DNA of 18,849 bases from an uncultured Eubacteriales bacterium (GCA_900544295.1 UQUO01000037.1:1-18849), one strand, 5' to 3'. Shown: positions 1 to 7,328, counted from the stretch's first letter. Notes: a model not told the origin generated them from the letters alone. Numbers and translations: made by a program.

Positions 1-27
1 CGTGGGGCTGGCGGTGGACGAAGGAAA

Positions 28-55
28 GGGTCGTCGAGGACGCCGACCCCTACGG
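28..55 (+). repeat. GC-rich intergenic repeat A, copy 1
   Basis: Core reads GTCGTCGAGGACGCCG followed by ACCCCTACGG. It shares the CGTCGAGGACGCCG core exactly with the copies at 159-188 and 299-328. Function unknown; it is probably a dispersed intergenic element. Confidence 0.7.
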
Positions 56-158
56 CGGGGGGAAAACGGGCCGTGTGCCACGTGATATACTGCGAGGTTA
101 TCCCACGCCCGGGCGGGGGTCGGCGGAACGGAGTGACGCCGGCGGTAACCGCAGCAGC

Positions 159-188
159 GGGACGTCGAGGACGCCGTCCCCTACAGGG
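159..188 (+). repeat. GC-rich intergenic repeat A, copy 2
   Basis: Begins GGGACGTCGAGGACGCCG and continues TCCCCTACAGGG. Its ends, GGGACG and CGTCCC, can pair. It starts 131 bp after copy 1 and 140 bp before copy 3. Confidence 0.7.
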
Positions 189-225
189 CGGCTGCGGCAA
201 CGTGAGGTCAGCGATAATACCGCGT

Positions 226-259
226 CCGGGCGGGGGTGGAACCCCGCCCCTACAGGGGG
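226..259 (-). repeat. GC-rich hairpin repeat B, left copy
   Basis: Read on the minus strand this is TGTAGGGGCGGGGTTCCA then CCCCCGCCCGG. GGGCGGGG and CCCCGCCC form a hairpin around the TTCCA-type loop. The same element lies in the opposite orientation at 18691-18723, differing at one base over the core. A partial copy (CCCGGGCGGGGGT) is at 108-120. Confidence 0.75.
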
Positions 260-298
260 ATGGCGGAACACGATAGGGTCGGCGGTGACCGTGACGGC

Positions 299-328
299 GG
301 GTCGTCGAGGACGCCGTCCCCTGCGGGG
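299..328 (+). repeat. GC-rich intergenic repeat A, copy 3
   Basis: Begins GGGTCGTCGAGGACGCCG and continues TCCCCTGCGGGG. Its first 18 bases match copy 1 exactly, and it differs from copy 2 by one base there. Confidence 0.7.
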
Positions 329-355
329 CTTTGCCTGTCTCACGGTTGTACGAAA

Positions 356-385
356 GAAAAATGCCGCCTCAGGGCGGCATTTTTC
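356..385 (-). terminator. intrinsic terminator of the hyp-mbh operon
   Basis: A perfect 13-bp stem runs from GAAAAATGCCGCC (356-368) to GGCGGCATTTTTC (373-385) with a 4-nt loop. The GC stem is flanked by A5/T5, so it can work in both directions. It lies 15 bp past the mbhN stop codon, where the minus-strand operon would end. Confidence 0.85.
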
Positions 386-400
386 TCTTTGTGTTTTGGT

Positions 401-1018
401 TTACATAACTATTGCCTTCTTGGGGCAGATGTCGTGGCAGGTGCCGCAGGCGATGCATTTGTCCTCGTCGAGGGTCCAGGTCTTGGCGGCGCGGTCCACG
501 GCGAGGGCGCCGGCGGGGCATTTCTTGGCGCAGAGCGTGCAGTAGATACACTTGGCCGGGTCCTGGACGGGCAGGCCGTCCTCCCGCGGCTTCGGGCCCT
601 CCGGCTCCGGGGCGGCCGCCTCGCCGCAGGCGGCGGGCGGGGCCTTCTTCACCGGCTTCTTCTTCAAATACGTTCCGGTCACTACCAGGTCGTCCTCGCA
701 CCTCGCCACCATGTGGTAGTCCTGCGTCAGCTCTATGGCATGCTTCACGCAGAAGTCCGCACAGGTGTTGCAGAAGGTGCAGGAGCCAAGGAAAAACCGG
801 CGGGTCACGAGGATGCCGTCCTCGGTCTCCTCAGAGCTGGTCGAAATGGCGCCGCCGGCGCAGACACGCTCGCACATGCCGCAGCTTATGCACTGGTCCG
901 CGTGGAAAACTATGCGGCCCCTGTAGCCTATCGGCGCCTCCTTCGGCGTGAAGGGATAGCCCTCGGTGCTGGGCTTGGAAAAGAGCTGGGTCACGGCCTC
1001 TTTAAGAAACGGTATCAT
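401..1018 (-). CDS. mbhN: Mbh-type hydrogenase ferredoxin-like subunit with four [4Fe-4S] motifs
   Basis: Electron-entry subunit of the membrane-bound hydrogenase, related to complex I NuoI and MbhN/EchF. It would take electrons from reduced ferredoxin and pass them to MbhJ at the cytoplasmic face. The 205-residue protein has four C-x2-C-x2-C-x3-C motifs: C43/46/49/53, C80/83/86/90, C157/160/163/167 and C188/191/194/198. The first pair with its N-terminal segment (PIGYRGRI) is the usual MbhN/NuoI fold. The second pair is an added ferredoxin-like domain after a Lys/Pro/Ala/Glu-rich linker (about 119-150). Family members usually have two clusters and about 120-180 residues, so the C-terminal domain is an extra. 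The start overlaps the end of mbhJ by 4 bp, and this is the last gene of the operon. The family call is firm; the electron path is inferred. Confidence 0.9.
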   Translation of the reverse strand: MIPFLKEAVTQLFSKPSTEGYPFTPKEAPIGYRGRIVFHADQCISCGMCERVCAGGAISTSSEETEDGILVTRRFFLGSCTFCNTCADFCVKHAIELTQDYHMVARCEDDLVVTGTYLKKKPVKKAPPAACGEAAAPEPEGPKPREDGLPVQDPAKCIYCTLCAKKCPAGALAVDRAAKTWTLDEDKCIACGTCHDICPKKAIVM

Positions 1019-1458
1019 TCCTTGGCCCCCCTTTTCTCCTTGAGTATCTGCGTCGCCAGGGCCAGGCCGTCGATTATGGCCTCCGGCTTCGGCGCGCAGC
1101 CGGCGATGGACACGTCTATGTCCACGTACTTATCCAGCGGGCCGACAACGGAGTAGCTGCCCTTGAACACGTTGCAGGACCTCGGGCAGCTGCCCAGGGT
1201 CACGATGACCTTCGGGTCCGGCACCTGCTCTATGGTGCGCAGCACCCTGTCCTTCGACTGCGCCGTGATGGGGCCGGAGACGACGACGATGTCCGCATGC
1301 CTCGGCGTACCAGCCAGCTTGAAGCCCAGGCGCTCCGCATCGTACCTCGGGGTCAGCACGGCGACGAGCTCTATGTCGCAGCCGTTGCAGCTGCCCGCGT
1401 TGATGTGGAACAGCCAGGGAGATTTGGCCGCGGAATTGTCTATTATCTTCTTAAACAT
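1015..1458 (-). CDS. mbhJ: [NiFe]-hydrogenase small subunit, NuoB/MbhJ type
   Basis: Small subunit carrying the proximal [4Fe-4S] cluster, homologous to complex I NuoB. It passes electrons from MbhN to the NiFe site in MbhL. The 147-residue protein has the compact group 4 form, without the second-domain cluster ligands or Tat signal of uptake hydrogenases. Visible ligands are C24 and C27 (GSCNGCDIE), C91 (LGSCPRSC) and C121 (AGCAPKPE). The last motif is normally GCPP, so Pro is replaced by Ala. GGAGG stands 6-7 bp upstream of the ATG. The gene lies 12 bp after mbhM and overlaps mbhN by 4 bp. Confidence 0.93.
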   Translation of the reverse strand: MFKKIIDNSAAKSPWLFHINAGSCNGCDIELVAVLTPRYDAERLGFKLAGTPRHADIVVVSGPITAQSKDRVLRTIEQVPDPKVIVTLGSCPRSCNVFKGSYSVVGPLDKYVDIDVSIAGCAPKPEAIIDGLALATQILKEKRGAKE

Positions 1459-1470
1459 CCTTCCGCCTCC

Positions 1471-2418
1471 TTACACTATCCACACGAGGATGAGGCTCAC
1501 GAGCGCCAGCCCGCTGACCACCGTCCAGAAAAACTTGAACACCTGCTCCACGCGGAAGCGGGCCATGACGGCGTGCGTAAGGGTCATGCTCACGACCGTG
1601 ACTATCGTGCAGAACACCAGCGCGATGATGACGTCCAGCCACATCATGCCCGTCGTCACACCGCCGAGGAAGAGGGCGGTGAAAAGCGCCGTCATGATGA
1701 ACATCTTGATGCAGTGCGAGAGCTTGAACACCGCCAGAGGCGCGCCGCTGTACTCAACGAGCGGACCCTCGCAGATCTCAGTCTCCGCCTCCCCGACGTC
1801 GAAGGGGTGCGCGCCGACCTCGCAGGGTATGATGAGCAGCATGGCCACCGCCGCCGGGATGAGCCGCCAGTCCAGCAGGAAGGGGCCGCTCAGGCCCTGG
1901 ATGATGGTTATCTGCTCCAGGGAGAAGGTGACGTAGCCGTAGCCCGCCGCGCGGCCCACCGCCAGCAGCACGAGGATGAGCGGCAGCTCATAGCTCATGA
2001 TGGTGACCATTGACCTGGACACGCCGACGCCCGCAAAGGGCGAACCGGAGGCCGAGCCGCCCAGGATAATGGCCAGCGAGGGTATCGCCAGCAGATACAG
2101 GATGACGACGGTATCCGCCGCGCTTCCGAAGGCCTGCAGCCCGCCCAACGGGATGAACAGCGCCGTCACGACAAGGCTGACGAGGCCGACATAGGGCGCC
2201 GCAAGGAAGGTCACCTTCGCGGCGTTGGCCGGGATTATGGTCTCCTTGCCCAGCAGTTTGAAGAAGTCATAGGTGGGCTGGAGCACCGGGGGGCCGACGC
2301 GCTTCTGCATGCGGGCCAGGAGCTTCCTGTCCACGCCGGCCAGCCAGAGTCCGAACACGCAGGCGAACAAAAGACCGGGGAAAATGAGGATATAGATCGC
2401 TTTTATCAGTATTTCCAT
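1471..2418 (-). CDS. mbhM: Membrane anchor subunit, NuoH/MbhM type
   Basis: Integral membrane subunit that joins the hydrogenase peripheral arm to the ion-pumping arm, homologous to complex I NuoH (ND1) and MbhM/EchB. The 315-residue protein has about eight hydrophobic segments. Family signatures are present: the loop after helix 1 with LLARMQKRVGPPVLQPTYD, and the acidic loop PFDVGEAETEICEGPLVEYSG near residues 200-220, whose Glu residues are linked to ion coupling in this family. It follows mbhH by 15 bp, with a GGGGGTGG ribosome binding site, and precedes mbhJ. The call is strong. Confidence 0.93.
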   Translation of the reverse strand: MEILIKAIYILIFPGLLFACVFGLWLAGVDRKLLARMQKRVGPPVLQPTYDFFKLLGKETIIPANAAKVTFLAAPYVGLVSLVVTALFIPLGGLQAFGSAADTVVILYLLAIPSLAIILGGSASGSPFAGVGVSRSMVTIMSYELPLILVLLAVGRAAGYGYVTFSLEQITIIQGLSGPFLLDWRLIPAAVAMLLIIPCEVGAHPFDVGEAETEICEGPLVEYSGAPLAVFKLSHCIKMFIMTALFTALFLGGVTTGMMWLDVIIALVFCTIVTVVSMTLTHAVMARFRVEQVFKFFWTVVSGLALVSLILVWIV

Positions 2419-2433
2419 CTCTCGTCCACCCCC

Positions 2434-4350
2434 TTACATGAATGCGAAGCAGTACACGATTATCACCGCAAGGGCCGTTATGCCCCAGAGGACGTAATCG
2501 TTCGTCACGCCGCTGTGCGCCTTTGACATGAAGCCGAGGTAGCCGCGCAGATTGTGCTTGAAGCCCCAGAAGAGGTCCCCGCTCGCGACGTGCGAGTACT
2601 GGGCCTCCTCGCCGCCGAAGAAGACGGCGTGCTTGCTGTCGGGCGCGCAGTTCATGCCGCCCCTGTCGCGCCTGCCGAGGAGCGACACCAGGAACACGGC
2701 GGCGAGCACGATGACGAACAGCAGCAGCCAGTTCACCGGGCTCCACGCGCCGACGGCCTTCAGCTCGGGCGCTGCGAGATAGTAGGGGTCCGTTATCGTG
2801 GCCAGGGCGTAGCCCTCGCCCATCGCGGCGTCTATGTACTGCGGGAAGTTCAGCACGGCCGCGGTCGCTGGGCCGATGATGTACTTCATCATGAGGTTCG
2901 GGGCAACACCGGTGAAGATACACAGGGCCGCCATTATCCACATGGGTATGCGCATCGACAGCGGCGTTTCCTTGACGTTCTCCAGCTCCAGCGGCAGCTG
3001 GCCGAAGAACACGGACTGCCCGACCTTGATGAAGGAGGCCAGGGTCAGGACGCTCGTCACGACGCAGACGACGGTGACGAGGGCGTAGCCTATGCTGCCC
3101 GTCTCCGCGGACTTCTCAAAGGTGGCCTGGTATATGAGCCACTTGGAGTAGAAGCCGTTGAAAGGAGGTATGCCGCTGATGGAGAAGGCGCCTATGAGGA
3201 AGAGCGCCGCCGTCTGCGGCATCTTCCGCGCGAGGCCGCCGAGCTTCTCAAGGTAGGTCGTGCCGGTGGCGTACAGTACGGCGCCGGCGGTGAGGAAGAG
3301 CAGGCCCTTGAAGAGCGTGTGGTTTATGGCGTGGTACAGGCCGCCCGCGATGCCGAGCGCCGTGCACAGGCCGAGGCTCGTCAGGATGTAGCCTATCTGC
3401 GAGATGCTGTGGAAGGCCAGCAGGCGCTTGAAGTCGTGCTGGTTGAGCGCCATCGTCACGCAGACGAACATCGAGACGCAGCCGATGAGCACAAGGCCGG
3501 TCTGCATGGCCGGCAGGCCCATGCTGCGGAAGAGGAAGTAGCTGACCCTGATGATGCCGTAGACGCCGGTCTTGGTGAAGACGCCGGAGATGAGCACGGA
3601 GACCGAGCTCGGCGCGGCGCCGTGGGCGTCGGCGGCGATGGGGTGGAAGGGGAACATGAAGCTCTTGCAGCCGAAGCCGGTGAAGAGCAGCGCAAAGGCC
3701 AGGATCATGGTCGGGTTCATGTTGCCCGGGAGCAGGGCCGAGATCTGCGCCAGGTTCAGCGTGTGGCACTGGGCATACACCAGCGCCGTGCCGAGCAAAA
3801 CGCAGCTGGAGCCTATGGAGCCGACGACGAGGTACTTGAAAGCCGCCTCGCGGGCGTTGGGGTTCCAGGTGCGGAAGGCCGTCAGGCCCACGGCCGCAAA
3901 GGTCATGACCTCCAGCATTACGTAGATGTTGAAGAGGTCGCCGGAGAGGACTATGCCCATGACGCCGCCGGCCAGCATGAGGTAGAGCGTGAAATAGCTG
4001 CCGCGCGCGTCGTCCTGCTTTATGTAGCGGAAGGAGTAGAAGCAGGAGCAGGCCACCGCTATGGCAACGAGCAGGCCGAAGAACAGGCTCAGCGCGTCCA
4101 CCTCTATGGCGATGCCTATGGCGTAGCCGCTCACGGGCTCCCAGTTGCCCATCCAGTAGACTATCGTCTCGCCGCCTATCATGACGGGCTTTATAAGCAG
4201 CGCCAAAAGCGTCAGCGCCGCCAGGACGGCCACGCCGGCTATGACGTTGCGCAGCTTCTCGCGCTTGCCCGCGAGCGTCACGAGAAAGGCGCCCACGAAC
4301 AGCACCATGATGGCGAGCACGGGGAAATGCATATAGACATCGTGTGTCAT
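2434..4350 (-). CDS. mbhH: Antiporter-like subunit MbhH with C-terminal MbhI-like extension
   Basis: Large proton/sodium-translocating subunit, homologous to MrpD and NuoL/M/N. Signature residues of the family are in place: Glu147 in LEVMTFAAVG, Lys229 in GCKSFMFPFHP, Lys260 in FTKTGVYG and Lys348 in HTLFKGLLFL. The 638-residue length is about 100-130 more than typical MbhH/MrpD. After about residue 537 there is one membrane segment (539-558), a hydrophilic stretch (560-618) with HSGVTNDYVLW at its end, and a last membrane segment (620-637). No separate mbhI gene is found between mbhH and mbhM, so this tail may be a fused MbhI-like subunit (inference). Its ATG overlaps the mbhG stop by 4 bp. 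Confidence 0.92.
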   Translation of the reverse strand: MTHDVYMHFPVLAIMVLFVGAFLVTLAGKREKLRNVIAGVAVLAALTLLALLIKPVMIGGETIVYWMGNWEPVSGYAIGIAIEVDALSLFFGLLVAIAVACSCFYSFRYIKQDDARGSYFTLYLMLAGGVMGIVLSGDLFNIYVMLEVMTFAAVGLTAFRTWNPNAREAAFKYLVVGSIGSSCVLLGTALVYAQCHTLNLAQISALLPGNMNPTMILAFALLFTGFGCKSFMFPFHPIAADAHGAAPSSVSVLISGVFTKTGVYGIIRVSYFLFRSMGLPAMQTGLVLIGCVSMFVCVTMALNQHDFKRLLAFHSISQIGYILTSLGLCTALGIAGGLYHAINHTLFKGLLFLTAGAVLYATGTTYLEKLGGLARKMPQTAALFLIGAFSISGIPPFNGFYSKWLIYQATFEKSAETGSIGYALVTVVCVVTSVLTLASFIKVGQSVFFGQLPLELENVKETPLSMRIPMWIMAALCIFTGVAPNLMMKYIIGPATAAVLNFPQYIDAAMGEGYALATITDPYYLAAPELKAVGAWSPVNWLLLFVIVLAAVFLVSLLGRRDRGGMNCAPDSKHAVFFGGEEAQYSHVASGDLFWGFKHNLRGYLGFMSKAHSGVTNDYVLWGITALAVIIVYCFAFM

Positions 4351-4697
4351 CCGTGCAGCCTCCTTATCTCACGCGCGTCCAGAGTGCCGTATTCCTTGTA
4401 GATGCGCACGCAGAGCGCCAAGGCCATCGCCGTCACGCAGGCGCCGATGACGATGCTCGTCAGCGTCAGCGCCTGGGGGATGGGGTCTACAAAATACATG
4501 CCGCTCGTCAGCTCTCCGAAGGTGTATATGGGCGCCGTGCCGCCCTCGTTGAAGCCTATGGAGACTATCATGAGGTTCAGCCCGTAGTCCACGAGGCCCA
4601 TGCCGACGACTATCTTGATTATATCGCGCTTCATTGCCATGGCGTAGAAGCCGATGACGACCAGGGCCACGGCTCCGATGTAGTTTGCCAGCATCAT
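4347..4697 (-). CDS. mbhG: MrpC/NuoK-like membrane subunit MbhG
   Basis: Three-helix membrane subunit homologous to MrpC (MnhC) and complex I NuoK; part of the ion-translocating membrane arm. The protein starts MMLANYIG and is 116 residues, a normal family length. It contains the NuoK-like segment VVGMGLVDYGLNLMIVS and the MrpC-like region DPIPQALTLTSIVIGACVTA. I chose the ATG at 4697: it gives an ATGA overlap with the mbhF stop and sits 9 nt after GGAAGGGGG. An ATG one codon later (4694) is also possible. A longer frame reading in from further upstream is an artefact over mbhF. Confidence 0.92.
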   Translation of the reverse strand: MMLANYIGAVALVVIGFYAMAMKRDIIKIVVGMGLVDYGLNLMIVSIGFNEGGTAPIYTFGELTSGMYFVDPIPQALTLTSIVIGACVTAMALALCVRIYKEYGTLDAREIRRLHG

Positions 4698-5200
4698 TTG
4701 GACAGACCCCCTTCCTCGTGCTCCGTGGTGGGGATGGTGCCGTCGAACTCGTGCCCCTCGTCCATGCCTAGCAGGTAGATGACCAGCAGCAGCAGGAAGC
4801 CGACGCCGGTGAGCACTTTGAAGCCGACCGCATAGTTCATGAGCGCTATCGTGCCGGAGCTCCACAGGTCGCCTATATTGCCGCTGCTCCAGAGGATGTT
4901 GCGGCAGAAGTTGTAGCCTGCGAAGATGCCCAGCATGGCGAAGAGCACGTAGGCTATGGCGCCCACGGCCTCCAGCCTGTGCATGCGCTCCATGTTTATG
5001 GCCGACGCTATGCCCCTGAAGCCGTAGCCCAGGTACAGCAGCAGCACGCCGCTGGCCGCCAGGACGCCGCCCTGGAAGCCGCCGCCGGGGCTGATGTTGC
5101 CGTGCAGGATGACGTAGAAGCCCAGCACCAGCGCTATGGGCAGGTAGCTGTCCGCAAGGGAGCGGACGATGAGGTCGTCGCGTTTCCACTTTTTATTCAT
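4694..5200 (-). CDS. mbhF: MrpB-like membrane subunit MbhF
   Basis: Membrane subunit homologous to MrpB (MnhB domain) of cation/proton antiporters and to MbhF. The 168-residue protein has about four hydrophobic segments and the hallmark HGNISPGGGFQGG at residues 33-45. It is somewhat longer than minimal MrpB because of hydrophilic ends (KKWKRDD at the start, EGHEFDGTIPTTEHEEGG at the end). It overlaps mbhE by 8 bp and mbhG by 4 bp, consistent with translational coupling. Confidence 0.92.
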   Translation of the reverse strand: MNKKWKRDDLIVRSLADSYLPIALVLGFYVILHGNISPGGGFQGGVLAASGVLLLYLGYGFRGIASAINMERMHRLEAVGAIAYVLFAMLGIFAGYNFCRNILWSSGNIGDLWSSGTIALMNYAVGFKVLTGVGFLLLLVIYLLGMDEGHEFDGTIPTTEHEEGGLSK

Positions 5201-5549
5201 GGCCGCCGCCCTCCCATCTCTTGGTCTGCCGCCGCAGGATGACGGTGGCGCCGGTTATGGCGATGAGCAGGACGAAGCTCTCGCCCAGGGTGTCGTAGCC
5301 GCGGAAGTCGAAGACTATGGCGGTGACGTTGTTGACCGCCTGGGTCTTTGCGAGGTTCTCCTGGACTATTATGCTCGCCGCGCCGTCCGGGTCCGAGACG
5401 TCGTAGCTCTGCGGGTCCTGCTGGAGCTGGTAGACGTCCGTGCCACGCCCGTCGTAGGTAACGGGTATCTCGCTGTGCATATACGCCACGGAGTAGACGC
5501 CGACGATGAGGATGGCTATGAGCGAAACTGCCAGAACGAGCTTTTTCAT
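5193..5549 (-). CDS. mbhE: Hydrogenase subunit MbhE (MrpA C-terminal-like)
   Basis: Small membrane subunit equivalent to the last part of MrpA and to MbhE. The 118-residue protein has an N-terminal membrane segment (about 3-23), a polar middle, the family motif NVTAIVFDFRGYDTLGE at residues 74-90, and a second membrane segment (about 91-105) ending in a basic tail. In Mrp antiporters these parts form one MrpA protein; splitting them over MbhD and MbhE is characteristic of Mbh/Mbs-type complexes. Overlaps of 4 bp with mbhD and 8 bp with mbhF. Confidence 0.92.
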   Translation of the reverse strand: MKKLVLAVSLIAILIVGVYSVAYMHSEIPVTYDGRGTDVYQLQQDPQSYDVSDPDGAASIIVQENLAKTQAVNNVTAIVFDFRGYDTLGESFVLLIAITGATVILRRQTKRWEGGGHE

Positions 5550-5806
5550 TTCTCATCCTCCCCCTTTCCGCCGGTCTTGCGCAGCGCCACGACGAAGATG
5601 ATGGTCGTCAGCACGACGCCGACCGCAGCCTCGGCTATCGCGACGTCCGGGGCCTGGAGCATGATGAACTCCAGCGAGACGAAGGCGCCGCAGGCCGCCA
5701 GACAGATGATGCTGGAGAGCGTCCGCTTCGCCGTTACGGTCAGCACGGCGCTCACGACTATGCCGAGGACTATGAGCGTGTTGAGGATGTAGACGGGCGT
5801 TATCAT
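5546..5806 (-). CDS. mbhD: Hydrogenase subunit MbhD (DUF4040)
   Basis: Three-helix membrane subunit of 86 residues corresponding to a C-terminal part of MrpA, related to complex I NuoJ. The DUF4040/MbhD hallmark LQAPDVAIAEAAVG is at residues 50-63. The C-terminus is charged (GGKGEDEK). It starts inside the mbhC stop region (4-bp overlap) and overlaps mbhE by 4 bp. Its place between the MrpG-like and MbhE genes matches the gene order of archaeal mbh operons. Confidence 0.92.
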   Translation of the reverse strand: MITPVYILNTLIVLGIVVSAVLTVTAKRTLSSIICLAACGAFVSLEFIMLQAPDVAIAEAAVGVVLTTIIFVVALRKTGGKGEDEK

Positions 5807-6201
5807 GTCTCTTCACCCTCCTTTTCAACAGCGGCCTCCGCCTCGGGCTCGACGCAGGCGTCCGGCTCCGCCAGGTCGTCCACAGCAAGCTCGCGCTCGG
5901 GCCTTATGCCTATCCTGTATGCCGCGCGGGCGATCGCGTGGCCGCCCACTGGGTTCGCCAGCACCGTCAGCACGCCGATGATGACGACCTTCGCCGCGCT
6001 GCCCCAGCTGTGCATCACGAAGATGAAGTACAGCAGCGCGCCTATGAGCGTCAGCAGTATGCCCAGCGTGGTGATGTTGGTCGAGCTCTGCATGCGGGAG
6101 AAGGTGTCCGGCATACGCACTATGCCCACCGCCCCCGCGAAGGCGAAGAAGCAGCCGCCGACTATGAACAGGTCGATAATGACTCTGAGTGCAATATTCA
6201 T
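5803..6201 (-). CDS. mbhC: MrpG-like membrane subunit MbhC
   Basis: Membrane subunit homologous to MrpG/MnhG and MbhC. The family motif GAVGIVRMPDTFSRMQSSTN lies near residues 23-42, and there are three membrane segments in the first 90 residues. The protein is 132 residues. Its last 30 or so residues are acidic and Glu/Ala-rich (EPEAEAAVEKEGEE), a tail I do not associate with the family core. It overlaps mbhB by 4 bp and mbhD by 4 bp. Confidence 0.92.
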   Translation of the reverse strand: MNIALRVIIDLFIVGGCFFAFAGAVGIVRMPDTFSRMQSSTNITTLGILLTLIGALLYFIFVMHSWGSAAKVVIIGVLTVLANPVGGHAIARAAYRIGIRPERELAVDDLAEPDACVEPEAEAAVEKEGEET

Positions 6202-6452
6202 AGCGTGCCCTCCAGATACTTGCCTATCAGCACCTGGCTCAGGAAGCCCAGTATGGCCGTCACGATGGCTATGTCAAGGTAGATGCCGCGGCCGGAGTAC
6301 ATGGCCACCAGCACCAGAGCCATATCCGTCAGGACGTCCACACAGTCGCCCGCCACGGCCCTGTCGGGGGCGGTGGGGCCCTTTATGAGCCGCCAGATGG
6401 CGATGAAGCAGCACAGTATGTAGAAGATGGCAAAGTATATAAGCTCCGTCAT
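6198..6452 (-). CDS. mbhB: MrpF-like membrane subunit MbhB
   Basis: Small three-helix membrane subunit homologous to MrpF/MnhF and MbhB; it helps link the Mrp module to the rest of the complex. The conserved RLIKGPTAPDRAVAGD segment is visible. I chose the ATG at 6452 (MTELIYFAIFY, 84 residues): AGGAGG lies 8 nt upstream and the start forms an ATGA overlap with the mbhA stop. The ATG at 6458 is only 2 nt from AGGAGG, and the one at 6473 lies upstream of it. Confidence 0.9.
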   Translation of the reverse strand: MTELIYFAIFYILCCFIAIWRLIKGPTAPDRAVAGDCVDVLTDMALVLVAMYSGRGIYLDIAIVTAILGFLSQVLIGKYLEGTL

Positions 6453-6976
6453 TGCCATATCCTCCTTAACCATTTTTCCATGCGGCCCTTTATTATCTCG
6501 CCCGCCGCGGCCCTGTCGGTCTCGACCACGTCTATCCAGTGGATGTAGTACCAGGTCTGGCCCTCGTGCTCGTCTATGTCCACGGTTATGGTGCCGGGCG
6601 TCAGGGTGATGGAATTTGCCAGCATGGTCTTGCCGTATTCGGTGGGGACGTCCACCGGGACCTTGATGATACCGGGGTTTATTTTCAGCTTTGGAGAAAG
6701 AGCCCTCTTCGCCATGTCGCAGTTGGCCTTGATGAGCTCCCAGGGGAAGATGGCCACGCAGTACCAGATGAGAATGAACAGCCGCTTCCCGAAGAACCGG
6801 CCCGGGCTCTCATGCACGAACCAGCGCGCCGAGAACAGCGCCACGCCCGCCGAGACCACCGCGCCCGCGACAAGCTCCTGCCAGGCAAAAGAGCCTGTCA
6901 AAAGTATCCAGAAGAAGTAGCACAGCACGAACGTGGCGAACCATGCGCCAAACGTCGCCTTACGCTTTGCCTCCAA
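6449..6976 (-). CDS. mbhA: MrpE-like membrane subunit MbhA
   Basis: First gene of the Mrp-like module, homologous to MrpE/MnhE and MbhA. There are membrane segments in the first 80 or so residues, then a soluble domain with the conserved block TMLANSITLTPGTITVDIDE and the GQTWYYIHWIDV region. I chose the TTG at 6976 (MEAKRKATF, 175 residues) because GGAGGT stands 6 nt upstream and this leaves a 16-bp gap after hypA. The upstream TTG at 7000 would overlap the end of hypA and place GGAGGT inside the gene. Confidence 0.9.
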   Translation of the reverse strand: MEAKRKATFGAWFATFVLCYFFWILLTGSFAWQELVAGAVVSAGVALFSARWFVHESPGRFFGKRLFILIWYCVAIFPWELIKANCDMAKRALSPKLKINPGIIKVPVDVPTEYGKTMLANSITLTPGTITVDIDEHEGQTWYYIHWIDVVETDRAAAGEIIKGRMEKWLRRIWQ

Positions 6977-6992
6977 GTTGACACCTCCTGTT

Positions 6993-7328
6993 TTACTCAA
7001 CTTCTATCGAATCAATGTAAAACTCCCTGCCCTGCGTGAGTCTGAAGCTCCTGCCGCCGCAGCCGGGGCACTCCGCGCCCCGGGCCTGCCCCGAGTAGCC
7101 GCAGTCCGGACACTCGATGGCGGCGGGGATCACCCTCGTTACGAGCTTTGCCCCCTCGGCCACGCTGCCCGCGGCCGCAGCGGGGAAAAACTCGAACATG
7201 CACTCGGGCTCGAAGCCGCTCAGCGCCCCGACGGCGAGGGCTATGCTCTCCACCCGCCGGAAGCCCCTTTGCGCGGCCTCCCGCTCGCAGACCCGCACAA
7301 CGCTCTGCATTATCGCAAGCTCGTGCAT
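6993..7328 (-). CDS. hypA: Hydrogenase nickel-insertion protein HypA
   Basis: Zinc-containing nickel metallochaperone that helps load nickel into the hydrogenase large subunit, normally with the GTPase HypB. It starts with the required MHELAIMQSV (Met1-His2-Glu3 form the Ni site) and has the zinc site C73/C76 (ECPDCG) and C87/C90 (ECPGCG). The 111-residue length is normal. It starts 1 bp after the mbhL stop, so it is embedded between the large-subunit gene and the membrane-arm genes, away from hypFCDE. No hypB is present in the window. Confidence 0.96.
   Translation of the reverse strand: MHELAIMQSVVRVCEREAAQRGFRRVESIALAVGALSGFEPECMFEFFPAAAAGSVAEGAKLVTRVIPAAIECPDCGYSGQARGAECPGCGGRSFRLTQGREFYIDSIEVE

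Larger units (their letters stand above)
1..355. other. non-coding repeat-bearing intergenic region
   Basis: I see no credible gene here. Open frames in this stretch are low-complexity Arg/Gly/Pro/Ala-rich translations of GC-rich repeats with no ribosome binding site. The region holds three copies of one repeat (28-55, 159-188, 299-328), one full copy of a second hairpin repeat (226-259) and a partial copy of the second (about 103-120). The sequence is cut by the window edge, so the next gene to the left is not seen. Confidence 0.7.

Noticed and set aside
28..328. CRISPR array
   Set aside because: Only three copies, spaced 131 and 140 bp apart, with another repeat type inserted; spacers are far too long and there are no cas genes.
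236..1156. 306-codon plus-strand open frame over the operon end
   Set aside because: It is antisense to mbhN and mbhJ, has low-complexity Gly/Ala/Arg composition, no ribosome binding site and no recognisable domain; the minus-strand genes explain the region.
2554..4401. 615-codon plus-strand open frame
   Set aside because: Lies antisense to mbhH; the product is a biased Glu/Gly/Ala/Val/His string typical of shadow frames in GC-rich DNA.
4347..6201. stand-alone Mrp Na+/H+ antiporter operon
   Set aside because: MrpA is split into MbhD and MbhE, only one antiporter-like large subunit (MbhH) is present, and the genes are fused into the hydrogenase operon by 4-bp overlaps.
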